From Phyllobacteriaceae bacterium (GTDB taxonomy: Bacteria > Pseudomonadota > Alphaproteobacteria > Rhizobiales > Rhizobiaceae): DNA of 64,000 nt. The stretch covers positions 62,001 to 126,000 of the forward strand of contig JANSXT010000001.1 of assembly GCA_024742765.1 (NCBI GenBank), read 5' to 3'. The notes below the pieces were generated by a model. That model was not told the origin of the DNA and searched no databases. It was given only the letters and a program-made list of their open reading frames with translations. The translations under genes were made by a program, and so were the position numbers. Below, in pieces: positions 32,636-42,413 of the stretch; the stretch's first letter is position 1, and each line of letters opens with the position of its first letter.

Positions 32636-34159
32636 ATGAAGAAATCCCGTTTTGCCACCGCCATCGTCGCCGCTGCCGTCGTTGGCGCCGGCTTTGCCGG
32701 TTATGGCACCGCCCAGCTCGCAAGCCCCGCCTATGCCGAAGCCGTTCGGCTGGAGGCGCCCGTCGTCGCGCCGGGCTTTGCCGATGTCGTCGATGCCGTC
32801 TCGCCGGCCGTCGTCTCTGTGCGCGTACGCAGCCGTATCGACAATGTGTCCGACCGTTCGCAGCGCGGGTTCGATTTCCGCGGCAGCCCGTTCGAGGACC
32901 TGCCCGAAAGCCACCCGTTCCGCCGCTTCTTCGACCGTGAATTTGGCGGTCGGGAGTTTGGCGACCGCCGGTTCGGCGAACGCCGGCCTGACCGTCCGCG
33001 CCGCGCCCGTCCGGTCAGCCAGGGCTCCGGTTTCTTCATCTCCGGTGACGGCTTCATCGTCACCAACAACCACGTCATCGAAAATGGCGAGGAGTTCACC
33101 GTCATCATGAATGATGGCACCGAACTCGACGCCGAACTGATCGGCGCCGATCCGCGCACGGATCTGGCCGTCCTCAAGGTCGACGATGATCGCGACTACA
33201 CCTACGTCACCTTTGGCGATGACAATGCGACGCGCGTTGGCGAGTGGGTGGTCGCGGTCGGCAATCCGTTTGGCCTGGGCGGCACGGTCACCGCGGGAAT
33301 TGTCTCCGCTCGCGGCCGCGACATCGGCGCCGGCCCCTATGACGACTTCCTGCAGATCGATGCGGCCGTCAATCGCGGCAATTCCGGCGGTCCGACCTTC
33401 AACCTTTCCGGCGAAGTGGTCGGCGTGAACACCGCCATCTTCTCGCCATCCGGCGGCAATGTCGGTATCGCCTTCGCCGTGCCCGCATCGGTCGCCAGCG
33501 ACGTGGTGGCCGAGCTGATCGAGGACGGCGATGTCGAGCGCGGCTGGCTCGGTGTGCGCATCCAGCCCGTCACTGACGAAATCGCCGAGTCGCTCGGTCT
33601 GGCCGACGCGTCAGGCGCGATCGTCGCCGATCCCGAGGAGGGCGCCCCGGCCGATCGCGCCGGTATCCGTGCCGGCGACGTGATCACCGCCGTCAACGGC
33701 AACGCTATCGAAGGACCGCGCGACCTGTCGCGCGCCATTGCGGCTTTCGATCCGGGCACCGACGTGACCATCACCATCCAGCGCAACGGCGACAACCGCG
33801 ATCTGGAGGTCGAACTGGGTGAATTGCCTTCACTGCAGAGATTTGCCGCAGCACGCTCGGACACGATGCCTGACGAGGTCGAACCGTCCACCATGGACGA
33901 TCTCGGTCTGACGGTCGTGCCGGCCGATGATGGGGAAGGCGTTCTGATCACCGCCGTCGAGCCGGACAGCCCGGCCTTCCAGTCCGGCATTCGCGCCGGC
34001 GACATCATCCGCGAGGTCAACAACCGGCCCGTGGCGTCGGCGGCCGACATCGAAGAGCGCGTCGCCGAAGTCTCCGAACGCGGCCGTGCGGCAGCGCTGC
34101 TGCGCCTTGAAGGCGAAAACGCCAGCCGCTTCGTCGCCGTGCCGCTGCCGCGCGGCTGA
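32636..34159 (+). CDS. degP: DegP/HtrA-type periplasmic serine protease
   Basis: A 507-residue Do-family protease and chaperone. It has a signal peptide (FATAIVAAAVVGAGFAGYGTAQ, cut near PAYA), a trypsin-like domain with the triad H146 (TNNHVIENG), D176 (DPRTDLAVL) and S250 (RGNSGGP), and two PDZ domains (from about residues 295 and 430). The LA loop is long and rich in Arg, Phe and Gly (GREFGDRRFGERR). It degrades or refolds damaged periplasmic proteins. The GAGGA site supports ATG 32636. It lies upstream of a two-component pair, as degP1 does in rhizobia. Confidence 0.94.
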   Translation: MKKSRFATAIVAAAVVGAGFAGYGTAQLASPAYAEAVRLEAPVVAPGFADVVDAVSPAVVSVRVRSRIDNVSDRSQRGFDFRGSPFEDLPESHPFRRFFDREFGGREFGDRRFGERRPDRPRRARPVSQGSGFFISGDGFIVTNNHVIENGEEFTVIMNDGTELDAELIGADPRTDLAVLKVDDDRDYTYVTFGDDNATRVGEWVVAVGNPFGLGGTVTAGIVSARGRDIGAGPYDDFLQIDAAVNRGNSGGPTFNLSGEVVGVNTAIFSPSGGNVGIAFAVPASVASDVVAELIEDGDVERGWLGVRIQPVTDEIAESLGLADASGAIVADPEEGAPADRAGIRAGDVITAVNGNAIEGPRDLSRAIAAFDPGTDVTITIQRNGDNRDLEVELGELPSLQRFAAARSDTMPDEVEPSTMDDLGLTVVPADDGEGVLITAVEPDSPAFQSGIRAGDIIREVNNRPVASAADIEERVAEVSERGRAAALLRLEGENASRFVAVPLPRG

Positions 34160-34216
34160 CCGGCCACACCGATCCTGTCCGGGCCCTCCATGTCATCCCC
34201 TCCGGACGGGTCAAAC

Positions 34217-34248
34217 GGCGGCGGGCCTTCCCCCTCCAGCCCGCCGCC
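34217..34248 (+). terminator. GC-rich stem-loop between degP and the response regulator
   Basis: GGCGGCGGGC at 34217-34226 pairs perfectly with GCCCGCCGCC at 34239-34248 around 12 bases. It lies 57 bases after degP and just before the ribosome site of the regulator gene. It lacks a T-run, so it may be a partial terminator that lowers regulator expression relative to degP. Confidence 0.5.
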
Positions 34249-34267
34249 GCCCTTTGAGGATACCGCC

Positions 34268-34960
34268 GTGCCTGCTAAGACCCAGCCCATGAAAGTGCTG
34301 ATCATCGAGGACGACCGGCAGGCGGCCTCCTACCTGAAAAAGGCGCTCGCCGAAGCCGGCCATAGTGCCGACGTCGCCCATGACGGCGATGACGGCTATC
34401 AGATGGCAAACGGCGGTGCCTATGATGCGCTGATCGTCGATCGGATGCTGCCCAAACGCGACGGCCTGTCGATCGTCTCGCAACTGCGCACCGAGGAAGA
34501 CCGCACGCCGGCTCTGATCCTGTCGGCACTCGGCGAGGTCGATGACCGCGTGACAGGTTTGCGCGCCGGCGGCGATGATTATCTCACCAAACCCTACGCC
34601 TTTTCCGAACTGCTGGCCCGCCTCGAAGTGCTCCAGCGGCGGTCGCAGAATGGCGATGGCGACACCGGCTACAAGGTGGCCGATCTCGAACTGGACCGTC
34701 TGTCGCGCCGCGTAACACGCGCCGGCGAGGAGATCACGCTGCAGCCGCGCGAATTCCGCCTGCTGGAATATCTCATGCGCAATGCCGGCCGCGTGGTCAC
34801 CCGAACCATGCTGCTCGAACATGTCTGGGACTATCATTTCGATCCCCAGACCAATGTGATCGACGTGCATGTGTCGCGGCTGCGCGGCAAGATCGAAAAG
34901 GGTTTTGACAAGCCGCTGCTGCACACGGTGCGCGGCGCCGGCTATGTCATGCGCGATTGA
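34268..34960 (+). CDS. OmpR-family response regulator downstream of degP
   Basis: A 230-residue response regulator from GTG 34268. Receiver phospho-acceptor is D58 in LIVDRMLPKRDG, and LTKPYAF holds the conserved Lys. The C-terminal winged helix has ITLQPREFRLLEYLMRNAGRVV and VIDVHVSRLRGKI. GTG 34268 is preferred to ATG 34289 because GAGGA lies seven bases before it. The stop overlaps the kinase start (TGATG). The receiver and kinase resemble TctD/CusR-like or envelope-stress systems, but the signal is unknown. Confidence 0.86.
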   Translation: MPAKTQPMKVLIIEDDRQAASYLKKALAEAGHSADVAHDGDDGYQMANGGAYDALIVDRMLPKRDGLSIVSQLRTEEDRTPALILSALGEVDDRVTGLRAGGDDYLTKPYAFSELLARLEVLQRRSQNGDGDTGYKVADLELDRLSRRVTRAGEEITLQPREFRLLEYLMRNAGRVVTRTMLLEHVWDYHFDPQTNVIDVHVSRLRGKIEKGFDKPLLHTVRGAGYVMRD

Positions 34961-36372
34961 TGCAGCAGTCGCCGCCGCGTCGCCGCTTCGGCGCCGTTTT
35001 CCAGACCACCGCCGTGCGCCTTTCGGCGCTCTACCTGCTGCTGTTCAGCGTCTGCGCCATTGTCCTGGTCTTTTACATGACGTCGCTCGCCGCCGGCTTC
35101 TTCATGAACGAGACGCGTCAGGCGATAGAGCAGGAGGTGCGCAGTCTCGATCGCATCTATCAGCGCGGCGGCATGCGTGGGCTCGTCGTTGCGATCGACC
35201 GGCGTTCGCGGGCGCCGGGCGCCTTCGTCTATCTGGTCGCCGACCAGACCGGCCGCATCCTGGCCGGCAATGTACGGTCGCTCGAACCGGGTGTGCTCGA
35301 CAAGCAGGGCTGGACACCGCGCCCCTTCGCCTATGAGAAGTTCCGCCCGCGTGCCGTCGAGGATCGCAGCCCACACGCGATGGCGAACATTTTTCGCTTC
35401 GAGAACGGCATGAGCGTGCTGGTCGGCCGCGATCTGGGTGAACCGGAGCGGTTTCGTGTCATCGTCCAGCGGTCGCTGATGTTTGCCCTTGGGCTGATGG
35501 CGCTTGGCGGGTTTCTCATCTGGTTCTTCATCGGACGCCGGGCGCTCAAGCGCATCGATGCGATGTCGGCCGCCAGTGCCGGCATCGTCGCCGGCGATCT
35601 GAGCCGCAGGCTGCCGGTCTCGCGCGCCAATGACGAGTTCGACCGCTTGTCGGGCAGTTTGAACACGATGCTCGGACGCATCGAGACGCTCAATGACGGA
35701 TTGCGCGAAGTCTCCGATTCGATCGCTCATGATCTCAAGACACCGCTGACCCGCCTGCGCAACCGGGCCGAGGACGCGCTGCGCAAGAAACCGGGCGAAA
35801 CCGGCTATCGCGACGCGCTCGAAGACATGATCGCCGAAGCCGACCAGTTGATCCGCGTCTTCAACGCCATGCTGCAGATTTCGCGGGTCGAGGCCGGCTA
35901 CACCAAATTCACGCCCGAACCGGTCGATCTGGCCGCCGTCGCAGACGAACTGGCCGAACTATACGCGCCGCTGGTCGAGGATGCCGGCGGCCACCTCGAA
36001 AACACGGTGACAGGGCCGCTCATCGCCGCCGGCAGCCGCGAACTTGTCGGCCAGGCGGTGACCAACCTGCTCGACAATGCGATCAAATACGGGCTGACCG
36101 AACCGGGTGGCACGGTCGTCCTCAAGGGCCGGGCCGACAAGGCGGCCGGCCGCGTCGAATTGCTGGTCTGCGACAATGGCAAGGGCATCGCGCCGGACGA
36201 TCGCAAACGCGCCGTGCGCCGCTTCGAGCGGCTCGACGAAAGCCGCACCGAACCGGGCTCCGGCCTTGGCCTGTCGCTGGTCGACGCGATCATGCGCCAG
36301 CATGGCGGGGCGCTGCAGCTCGAGGACAATGGCCCGGGCCTGTGCGCCATCCTCTCCTTTCCCGCGTCCTGA
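34960..36372 (+). CDS. Sensor histidine kinase paired with the degP-linked regulator
   Basis: A 470-residue inner-membrane kinase. Transmembrane segments are LSALYLLLFSVCAIVLVFYM and MFALGLMALGGFLIWFFIG, separated by a periplasmic domain of about 120 residues. Then come HAMP sequence, the H-box with H257 in SIAHDLKTPLTRLRNRAE, an N box (NLLDNAIKYG) and a G2 box (GSGLGLSLVDA). It is translationally coupled to its regulator. The position behind degP suggests sensing of envelope stress, by inference. Confidence 0.87.
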   Translation: MQQSPPRRRFGAVFQTTAVRLSALYLLLFSVCAIVLVFYMTSLAAGFFMNETRQAIEQEVRSLDRIYQRGGMRGLVVAIDRRSRAPGAFVYLVADQTGRILAGNVRSLEPGVLDKQGWTPRPFAYEKFRPRAVEDRSPHAMANIFRFENGMSVLVGRDLGEPERFRVIVQRSLMFALGLMALGGFLIWFFIGRRALKRIDAMSAASAGIVAGDLSRRLPVSRANDEFDRLSGSLNTMLGRIETLNDGLREVSDSIAHDLKTPLTRLRNRAEDALRKKPGETGYRDALEDMIAEADQLIRVFNAMLQISRVEAGYTKFTPEPVDLAAVADELAELYAPLVEDAGGHLENTVTGPLIAAGSRELVGQAVTNLLDNAIKYGLTEPGGTVVLKGRADKAAGRVELLVCDNGKGIAPDDRKRAVRRFERLDESRTEPGSGLGLSLVDAIMRQHGGALQLEDNGPGLCAILSFPAS

Positions 36373-36445
36373 CCGCCGCGCTCAATCCGCTTCCATCTGG
36401 CGATCAACCGCTCTAGGTGTGTGTCGTCACTGACGGGAGAAGCGC

Positions 36446-39418
36446 GTGTCGACGGCACGGGAAGACCAGACCAGCGAACATCATCGGCGCACCGTCGCGA
36501 CTGTCGATGAGGCGGGCGCCGAGACCTGCCGCCGATCGCTGACCGAGGCTGCTGACCGCGCCGGTGCGGGGCGCCTTTCTAAGACGCTGGGCGCCAAGGA
36601 TCCCTGGGGCGATTTTCTGGTCGCCGTTGGGAGCCACGCGCCCTTTCTCGCCGCCGCCATGGCGCGTCACGCAAGCTTGCTCGACGCGCTCGATCCGTCC
36701 GGGCTCGACCAGGCGATCACCGAAACGGTCGCCGCTCTTAGTGAGCTCGCCCGGACGGCATCACCGCCCGACACATCCGAGCAGGAACTGTCGCGACAAT
36801 TGCGCGATCTGAAGAGCCAGGCGCATCTTCTGATCGCGCTCGGTGATTTGTCTGGCGCGCACACGGTCGAGCAGACGACCGGTCATTTGTCGGCCCTCGC
36901 CGAATCTGCACTGAACACGGCGCTCAACTGGCTGCTCCGCGATCTGGCCCGACAGGGCAAGCTCGAACTGGCTCATCCGGACGATCCGGGCAAGGGCTCG
37001 GGCGTGATCGTGCTGGGCATGGGCAAGTTGGGAGCGGGCGAACTCAACTATTCCTCCGACATCGATCTGATCGTCTTCTTCGAGCATGAACCCGAGGCGC
37101 TGACCTGGACCGACCCCTATGAGGCCGGTTCGAACCTGTCCAAGATGTTGCGGCGGCTGATCCGAATCATGCAGGAGCGCACCGGCGACGGCTACGTGTT
37201 CCGGACCGATTTGCGGCTCAGGCCCGACCCTGGCGCGATGCCGCTGGCCATCTCCGTCGATGCCGCGCTGACCTATTATGAGGGCAGGGGCCAGAACTGG
37301 GAGCGCGCCGCGATGATCAAGGCGCGCCCCGTCGCCGGTGACCGGGCGGCGGGCGAAGATTTCCTCGCCCAGCTTACCCCCTTCATCTGGCGCAAATATC
37401 TCGACTATGCGGCCATCGCCGATGTCCAGTCGATCAAGCGGCAGATCCATGCCCATAAGGGCCATGGCGCGATCGCCATCGAAGGCCACAACGTCAAGCT
37501 GGGCCGCGGCGGTATCCGCGAGATCGAATTTTTCGTCCAGACCCAGCAACTGATCGCCGGCGGCCGCGCGCCGCATCTGCGCGACCGGCGGACGCTCGAA
37601 ATGCTCAATCGTTTTGCGGATGATGGCTGGATCACCGCCGAAGCCCGCGACGAACTGGCCGACGCCTATCGTTTCCTGCGCCGCGTCGAGCATGTCGTCC
37701 AGATGATCGGCGATGAGCAGACCCACACGCTGCCCGACACCCATGACGGCATGGCCGCGGTCGCCGCGCTGATGGGGTTCGAAGACACCGACGCGTTCCG
37801 CCTCGCATTGCGCGAGCAACTGGTCACGGTCGAGCGCCATTTCGGCGATCTTTTCCAGGAGGGTGAAACGTTGGCGGCCGCCGCTGGCAATTTGTCATTT
37901 ACCGGCGACGATCCGGACCCGGACACGCTCGCGACAATGTCGCAGCTCGGTTTCACACGCCCGGCCGACATGTGGTCGGTGATCCGAAGCTGGCATTTCG
38001 GCCGCTATGGCGCGGTTCAGTCCCAGAAGGCGCGCGAGCGGCTGACAGGGATCACGCCCGCTCTGCTGGAGGCCTTCGCGGCGACCGGTCAGCCCGATGA
38101 TGCGCTTTTGCGTTTCGACGCGTTTCTGAAGGGCCTGCCCACCGGTATCCAGCTCTTTTCGATGCTGCATTCCAACCGGCATCTTCTGTCACTCCTTCTG
38201 ACCATCCTGTCGGCGGCGCCGCGCCTGTCTGAAATCATCACCAAACGTCCGCTGGTCTTCGACGGCATGCTCGACCCGGCCTTCTATGAAGGCCTGCCCG
38301 ACCGCGACGAACTGGCGGCAAGCCTGCGCGATTTTCTCGGCGACGCGCGCCACTATGAGGATCGGCTGGACCGGCTGCGCATCTTCGCCGCCGAGCAGCG
38401 TTTCCTCGTCGGCGTGCGGTTTCTGACCGGCGCGGCAAGGGCCGATCAGATGGGCGAGGCGCTGACCAACATCGCCGATCTCGCCATCGCCGAAGCGCTG
38501 GATGCGGCGCGCAGCGAAGTGGCGCGACGCCACGGCCATGTGCCCGGCGGCGAGTGCTGCGTTCTGGCGCTCGGCCGGCTCGGATCGCACGAGATGACTG
38601 CCGGCAGCGATGTCGATCTCATCCTGCTCTACGATCATCCCGAAGGCGTCGATGCCAGCGATGGCGACAAGGAGCTCGCGCCGACCCAATATTATGCCCG
38701 GCTGACCCAGCGCCTGATCGCTGCCCTTTCCGCGCCGACCAGCGAAGGCGTCCTCTATGAAGTCGATTTCCGCCTGCGCCCCTCGGGCAACAAGGGACCG
38801 CTGGCGACCTCGCTGCGCGCCTTCTCGCACTATCAGCGGTCGGAGGCCTGGACCTGGGAGCACATGGCGCTGACGCGTGCGCGCGTGGTGACCGGAGACG
38901 AGGGTCTGAGCGCCCGCGCCGAGGAAGAATTGCACGCCATCCTGGCGCTGCCGAGCGATGCTGAAAAGGTGCGCGCCGACGTTCTGGCCATGCGCGCCCG
39001 GCTCTTGCGGGACAAGCCGCCGCGCGGCGAATGGGACCTCAAGCGCATCGCCGGCGGTATCACCGACATCGACTTTCTGGCCCAGTATTGGCGGCTGACG
39101 GCCTTACCAAAGCTTAATTTGAACGGGGCCCGCGCGACCGCTATTTTCAACGTGCTTGACGATGCGGTGATCGGCGGGCGGCAAAGAGAGGCTCTGGTGT
39201 CTGCCGCCCATGATTACGCAACGGTCGGCCACATGCTGCGGCTGTGCACGTCCGAGGCCTTCGACCCCGAACAGGCACCGCGCGGTCTCGTGGAGGCCCT
39301 GTGCTCGAAGTTCCATGTGCCGGCAATCGGCCATGTCGAGGCGCGTCTGAAAAGCCATCGCGAACGGGTGGAAGCCATCTTCCACGACGTGATCGGTGAA
39401 CCCGTGCCGGAGGCGTGA
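36446..39418 (+). CDS. glnE: Bifunctional glutamine synthetase adenylyltransferase/deadenylase
   Basis: A 990-residue cytosolic enzyme that attaches AMP to, and removes it from, glutamine synthetase in response to PII and glutamine. Two nucleotidyltransferase domains are intact: LGMGKLGAGELNYSSDIDL in the N half and LALGRLGSHEMTAGSDVDL in the C half, each followed by a GlnD-type helical domain (GRGGIREIEFFVQTQQLI in the first). Length is normal for the family. It starts at GTG 36446 with a GGGAGA site. Gene order with pleC matches rhizobia. Confidence 0.95.
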   Translation: MSTAREDQTSEHHRRTVATVDEAGAETCRRSLTEAADRAGAGRLSKTLGAKDPWGDFLVAVGSHAPFLAAAMARHASLLDALDPSGLDQAITETVAALSELARTASPPDTSEQELSRQLRDLKSQAHLLIALGDLSGAHTVEQTTGHLSALAESALNTALNWLLRDLARQGKLELAHPDDPGKGSGVIVLGMGKLGAGELNYSSDIDLIVFFEHEPEALTWTDPYEAGSNLSKMLRRLIRIMQERTGDGYVFRTDLRLRPDPGAMPLAISVDAALTYYEGRGQNWERAAMIKARPVAGDRAAGEDFLAQLTPFIWRKYLDYAAIADVQSIKRQIHAHKGHGAIAIEGHNVKLGRGGIREIEFFVQTQQLIAGGRAPHLRDRRTLEMLNRFADDGWITAEARDELADAYRFLRRVEHVVQMIGDEQTHTLPDTHDGMAAVAALMGFEDTDAFRLALREQLVTVERHFGDLFQEGETLAAAAGNLSFTGDDPDPDTLATMSQLGFTRPADMWSVIRSWHFGRYGAVQSQKARERLTGITPALLEAFAATGQPDDALLRFDAFLKGLPTGIQLFSMLHSNRHLLSLLLTILSAAPRLSEIITKRPLVFDGMLDPAFYEGLPDRDELAASLRDFLGDARHYEDRLDRLRIFAAEQRFLVGVRFLTGAARADQMGEALTNIADLAIAEALDAARSEVARRHGHVPGGECCVLALGRLGSHEMTAGSDVDLILLYDHPEGVDASDGDKELAPTQYYARLTQRLIAALSAPTSEGVLYEVDFRLRPSGNKGPLATSLRAFSHYQRSEAWTWEHMALTRARVVTGDEGLSARAEEELHAILALPSDAEKVRADVLAMRARLLRDKPPRGEWDLKRIAGGITDIDFLAQYWRLTALPKLNLNGARATAIFNVLDDAVIGGRQREALVSAAHDYATVGHMLRLCTSEAFDPEQAPRGLVEALCSKFHVPAIGHVEARLKSHRERVEAIFHDVIGEPVPEA

Positions 39419-39478
39419 CGGGAAGCATGCCGGCGGCCTTGCATCGCGGGATGACGAACGATGCAAAGGTATAAGTCA

Positions 39479-39922
39479 ATGACTCTGTTCAGGAAAATCA
39501 ATATTGCCCTTCTGGCGGCCGTGGTCACCGTCACAGGTGCCGGCATTGCGCTGGCCGACGATGGCGGCGAACGGCGCGGCGAGATGCGTTTCGAGCGGCT
39601 CGATGCCGACAGCGACGGTTCGGTCACCTTCGCCGAATTTTCGCGTCCGATGATGGAGCGCTTCAACCAGGCCGACGCCGATGGCGATGGCTTGATCAGC
39701 GCCGCTGAACTGGAAGAGGCGCTGGAAAGCCGCCGCGCCGAACGGCGCGCCAGCCGGATGATCGAACGGTTCGACATCGATGGCGACGAACGCGTCTCGG
39801 CCGATGAGCTGGTCAACCGCCAGGAGAAGATGTTCGCGCTGATGGATCGCGATGATTCGGGCGCGGTCACCGAAGACGAACTGCCGCGCCGCTTTGCCGG
39901 CGGCAAGCGCGGCGGCAACTGA
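39479..39922 (+). CDS. Exported EF-hand calcium-binding protein
   Basis: A 147-residue protein with a signal peptide (MTLFRKINIALLAAVVTVTGAGIALA) and four EF-hand loops: DADSDGSVTFAEF, DADGDGLISAAEL, DIDGDERVSADEL and DRDDSGAVTEDEL. The 12-residue loops keep the Asp at 1, 3 and 5 and Glu at 12. It likely binds calcium in the periplasm. ATG 39479 is chosen because AAAGG lies nine bases upstream; ATG 39461 would add six residues before the signal peptide. The role is unknown. Confidence 0.82.
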   Translation: MTLFRKINIALLAAVVTVTGAGIALADDGGERRGEMRFERLDADSDGSVTFAEFSRPMMERFNQADADGDGLISAAELEEALESRRAERRASRMIERFDIDGDERVSADELVNRQEKMFALMDRDDSGAVTEDELPRRFAGGKRGGN

Positions 39923-39930
39923 TCGGCGGA

Positions 39931-42246
39931 TCAGGCCTGATCGGGCGCGGCATCGGCCGCGTCCGGCAGCCCATCCTCGTCGACCGGCAGGCGAACAACG
40001 ACAATGGTGCCGTCGCCCGGGCGCGACCGCATCGTCAGCGTACCGCCATGAAGTTCGACCAGCGATTTTGAGATCGCAAGGCCGAGGCCGGACCCGCCAT
40101 GGTTCTTGGAGAACTGGTTGGCGACCTGTTCGAACGGCCGTCCCAGACGTTTGAGATCATCGGCGGGAATGCCGCAGCCATCGTCGGCGATCAGGATCCG
40201 CGCCGTCGAACCGTCGATCTTCGCACGGATGCGAATGCGGCCCTGTTCGTCGGTGAACTTGACCGCATTGGTCAGAAGATTGATCAGGATCTGCTTCATC
40301 GCACGCCGGTCGGCATGGATGTGCATCGCCGGCGCCACGCCTTCCTCGATCGCGATCGATTTGGCCTTGGCCTGCAGCGACACCATCTGCACGACCTCGC
40401 TGATCAACGGCGCAAGGTCCGTGTCCTCCCTGTCCAGCACCACACGGCCCGCCTCGATCTTCGACATTTCCAGAATGTCGTCGATGACATTGAGCAGGAA
40501 CGCGCCGCTGCCATGGATGTCGGCGATATATTCGTCATAGCGTTCCGAGCCCAGCGGGCCGAACATGCGCTGCTGCATCATCTCCGAAAAGCCGATGATC
40601 GCATTGAGCGGCGTGCGCAATTCATGGCTGACATTGGCCAGGAACTCGGTCTTGGCCTGGTTGGCCGCTTCCGCCCGGTCCTTGGCGTCGAGGAATTTGT
40701 GGTTGATCTCCTCGAGTGCCCGCGCCTTTTCCTGTTCGGCCTGGCGGGCGATCGACAGGTCCTGGATGGTCGCCATCAGCCGGCGTTCTGAGTCGGTCAG
40801 CCGCTCTTCCTGCAGCTTGAGCTGGGTGATGTCGGCGCCGACCGAAATGGTCCCGCCGGCCGGTGTCGGCCGCTCGTTGATCTGAAGCCAGCGCCCGTCC
40901 TCGATCTGCCGTTCGAGCGTGACGGCGCCGTCGCCGCCTTGCGGTATCCGTCGTTCGGTCACCGGTTCGCGCATCAGCGTACCGATTTCCTCGCGCTTCA
41001 TGCCGGTGCGGATCGCGCCTTCGCCCAGACCGTTGATCTCCATGAACTTGCGGTTGCACAGAACCAGCCGGTCCTGCTTGTCCCACAGCGCGAAGCTCTC
41101 CGACGTGCTTTCGATGGCCGCCTTGAGATTCTGGCTGGCGATCTGCGACAGTTCGGTCAGGCGGTGCTGCTCGGTCATGTCGACCGCGATGCCGATCAGA
41201 TGATTGCCGTGGCCGGGATGTTCGGCCAGTTCGGTGCGGATGCGCAGCCGCACATAATGGCCTTCGGCATGGCGCATGCGCAGGATGCGGTCGACGCCCT
41301 TGATCTCCATCGCCGCTGCGCGCTCCGCAAGGTCGAAAAGGTCCGCGTCTTCAGGATGGACCAGCTTGGAAACCTCGCCGAACGACAGAACGTCATTGAC
41401 CGGCGCATAGCCCAGAAGATCGAACATCGACCGCGACCAATAGATGCGGCCGCGCGCCAGATCCCAGTCCCAAAGACCGCAATGGCCGCGCGAGAGCGCC
41501 AGATCCATGCGCTTGTGGGTTTCGCAATAGACCTGGTCGGCCTCATGGGCACGCGCCACCTGCCCGAAATAGGCATAGAGCAGGATCAGGAGGATCGACG
41601 ACATGGCAACGAACAGCGCCACATTCATCGACGCGCGTTGCCGCCAGGGCGAGTAGATGGCGCCGGTCGGCTGCAAGGCCATAACGATGAAGCCGGCCGC
41701 ATCGGTCACTCTGGAGGCGGCGGCAAGGCTGGGCTGGTCGCCCAGCATCACCGTCTGGACGCCCGCATCCTGACCGAACATCATCAATGGCTGGACCCCG
41801 TCGAGCCGGCTCGCAAGCCGCTCGCTGATCATGTCGGCGGTGCCGCCGCGCTGGCTGATCACGGTGCCGCCGGCGTCGGCGACGATGAACATGCGGCCGG
41901 TGGAGAGCGCTTCTGCCGGCAGGGCACGCGACAGGATGCGGTCGAAATCGGCCGCGCTTTGCGGCGCAAACCCGTTGCGTTCGGCTTCGCGCACCGCGCC
42001 CGCGCCCGTGTCGGCCAAAAGCGACAGCATGATCCGCGCCGACTGGCCGGCCTGTTCGCGGTCGTTCAGCAGCGCCATGGCGCGCGCGCTGAAGACGATG
42101 GCAAGGAAAACCAGGATCAGGACGGGGATCGACCGTTTGAGCCAGGGTTCGAGCGCAAGAAGGCGCTGAAAGGCGGGTTCGGCCAGAAAGCGCGCAAGAC
42201 CGGTCATGCCCCCCGGTTCCGCCTTGCTGGTCTCGCTGACTGCCAC
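39931..42246 (-). CDS. pleC: Cell-cycle sensor histidine kinase PleC
   Basis: A 771-residue membrane kinase/phosphatase. Two transmembrane segments ([21 protein letters not shown] and [21 protein letters not shown]) flank a periplasmic sensor domain. PAS domains follow ([21 protein letters not shown] and a second around [22 protein letters not shown]), then HisKA with H541 in [18 protein letters not shown] and HATPase with NLLTNAVKF and [12 protein letters not shown]. PleC dephosphorylates DivK and helps set cell polarity and CtrA activity. Neighbours glnE and pepN are the same as in Sinorhizobium, which supports PleC. It converges on the EF-hand gene. Confidence 0.85.
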   Translation of the reverse strand: MAVSETSKAEPGGMTGLARFLAEPAFQRLLALEPWLKRSIPVLILVFLAIVFSARAMALLNDREQAGQSARIMLSLLADTGAGAVREAERNGFAPQSAADFDRILSRALPAEALSTGRMFIVADAGGTVISQRGGTADMISERLASRLDGVQPLMMFGQDAGVQTVMLGDQPSLAAASRVTDAAGFIVMALQPTGAIYSPWRQRASMNVALFVAMSSILLILLYAYFGQVARAHEADQVYCETHKRMDLALSRGHCGLWDWDLARGRIYWSRSMFDLLGYAPVNDVLSFGEVSKLVHPEDADLFDLAERAAAMEIKGVDRILRMRHAEGHYVRLRIRTELAEHPGHGNHLIGIAVDMTEQHRLTELSQIASQNLKAAIESTSESFALWDKQDRLVLCNRKFMEINGLGEGAIRTGMKREEIGTLMREPVTERRIPQGGDGAVTLERQIEDGRWLQINERPTPAGGTISVGADITQLKLQEERLTDSERRLMATIQDLSIARQAEQEKARALEEINHKFLDAKDRAEAANQAKTEFLANVSHELRTPLNAIIGFSEMMQQRMFGPLGSERYDEYIADIHGSGAFLLNVIDDILEMSKIEAGRVVLDREDTDLAPLISEVVQMVSLQAKAKSIAIEEGVAPAMHIHADRRAMKQILINLLTNAVKFTDEQGRIRIRAKIDGSTARILIADDGCGIPADDLKRLGRPFEQVANQFSKNHGGSGLGLAISKSLVELHGGTLTMRSRPGDGTIVVVRLPVDEDGLPDAADAAPDQA

Positions 42247-42381
42247 GATCTCTCCCCCGGCAGTTCAACACTGCCGGTCCCCGAGGGGCTTTTGCCGATT
42301 GTCCCTGAAACGCGACACGCGCACTCGAACTGCCGAATCGCAGACAATGAATCAAAACCGATTCGGCCTGTCCAGCCGGCG

Positions 42382-42396
42382 TTAACGTTTTTTTTA
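42382..42396. promoter_or_regulatory. CtrA-like site upstream of pleC
   Basis: TTAA at 42382-42385, seven bases, then TTTA at 42393-42396 matches the CtrA consensus TTAA-N7-TTAA with one mismatch. It lies 136 bases upstream of the pleC start and inside a T/A-rich run. CtrA control is inferred. Confidence 0.35.
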
Positions 42397-42413
42397 CCCC
42401 ACGATCTTGGGGG

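Noticed and set aside
42388-42396. T-run near 42388 considered as a terminator for pepN.
   Set aside because: pepN is on the minus strand, where this run is read as A, so it cannot be the U-tract of a pepN terminator.
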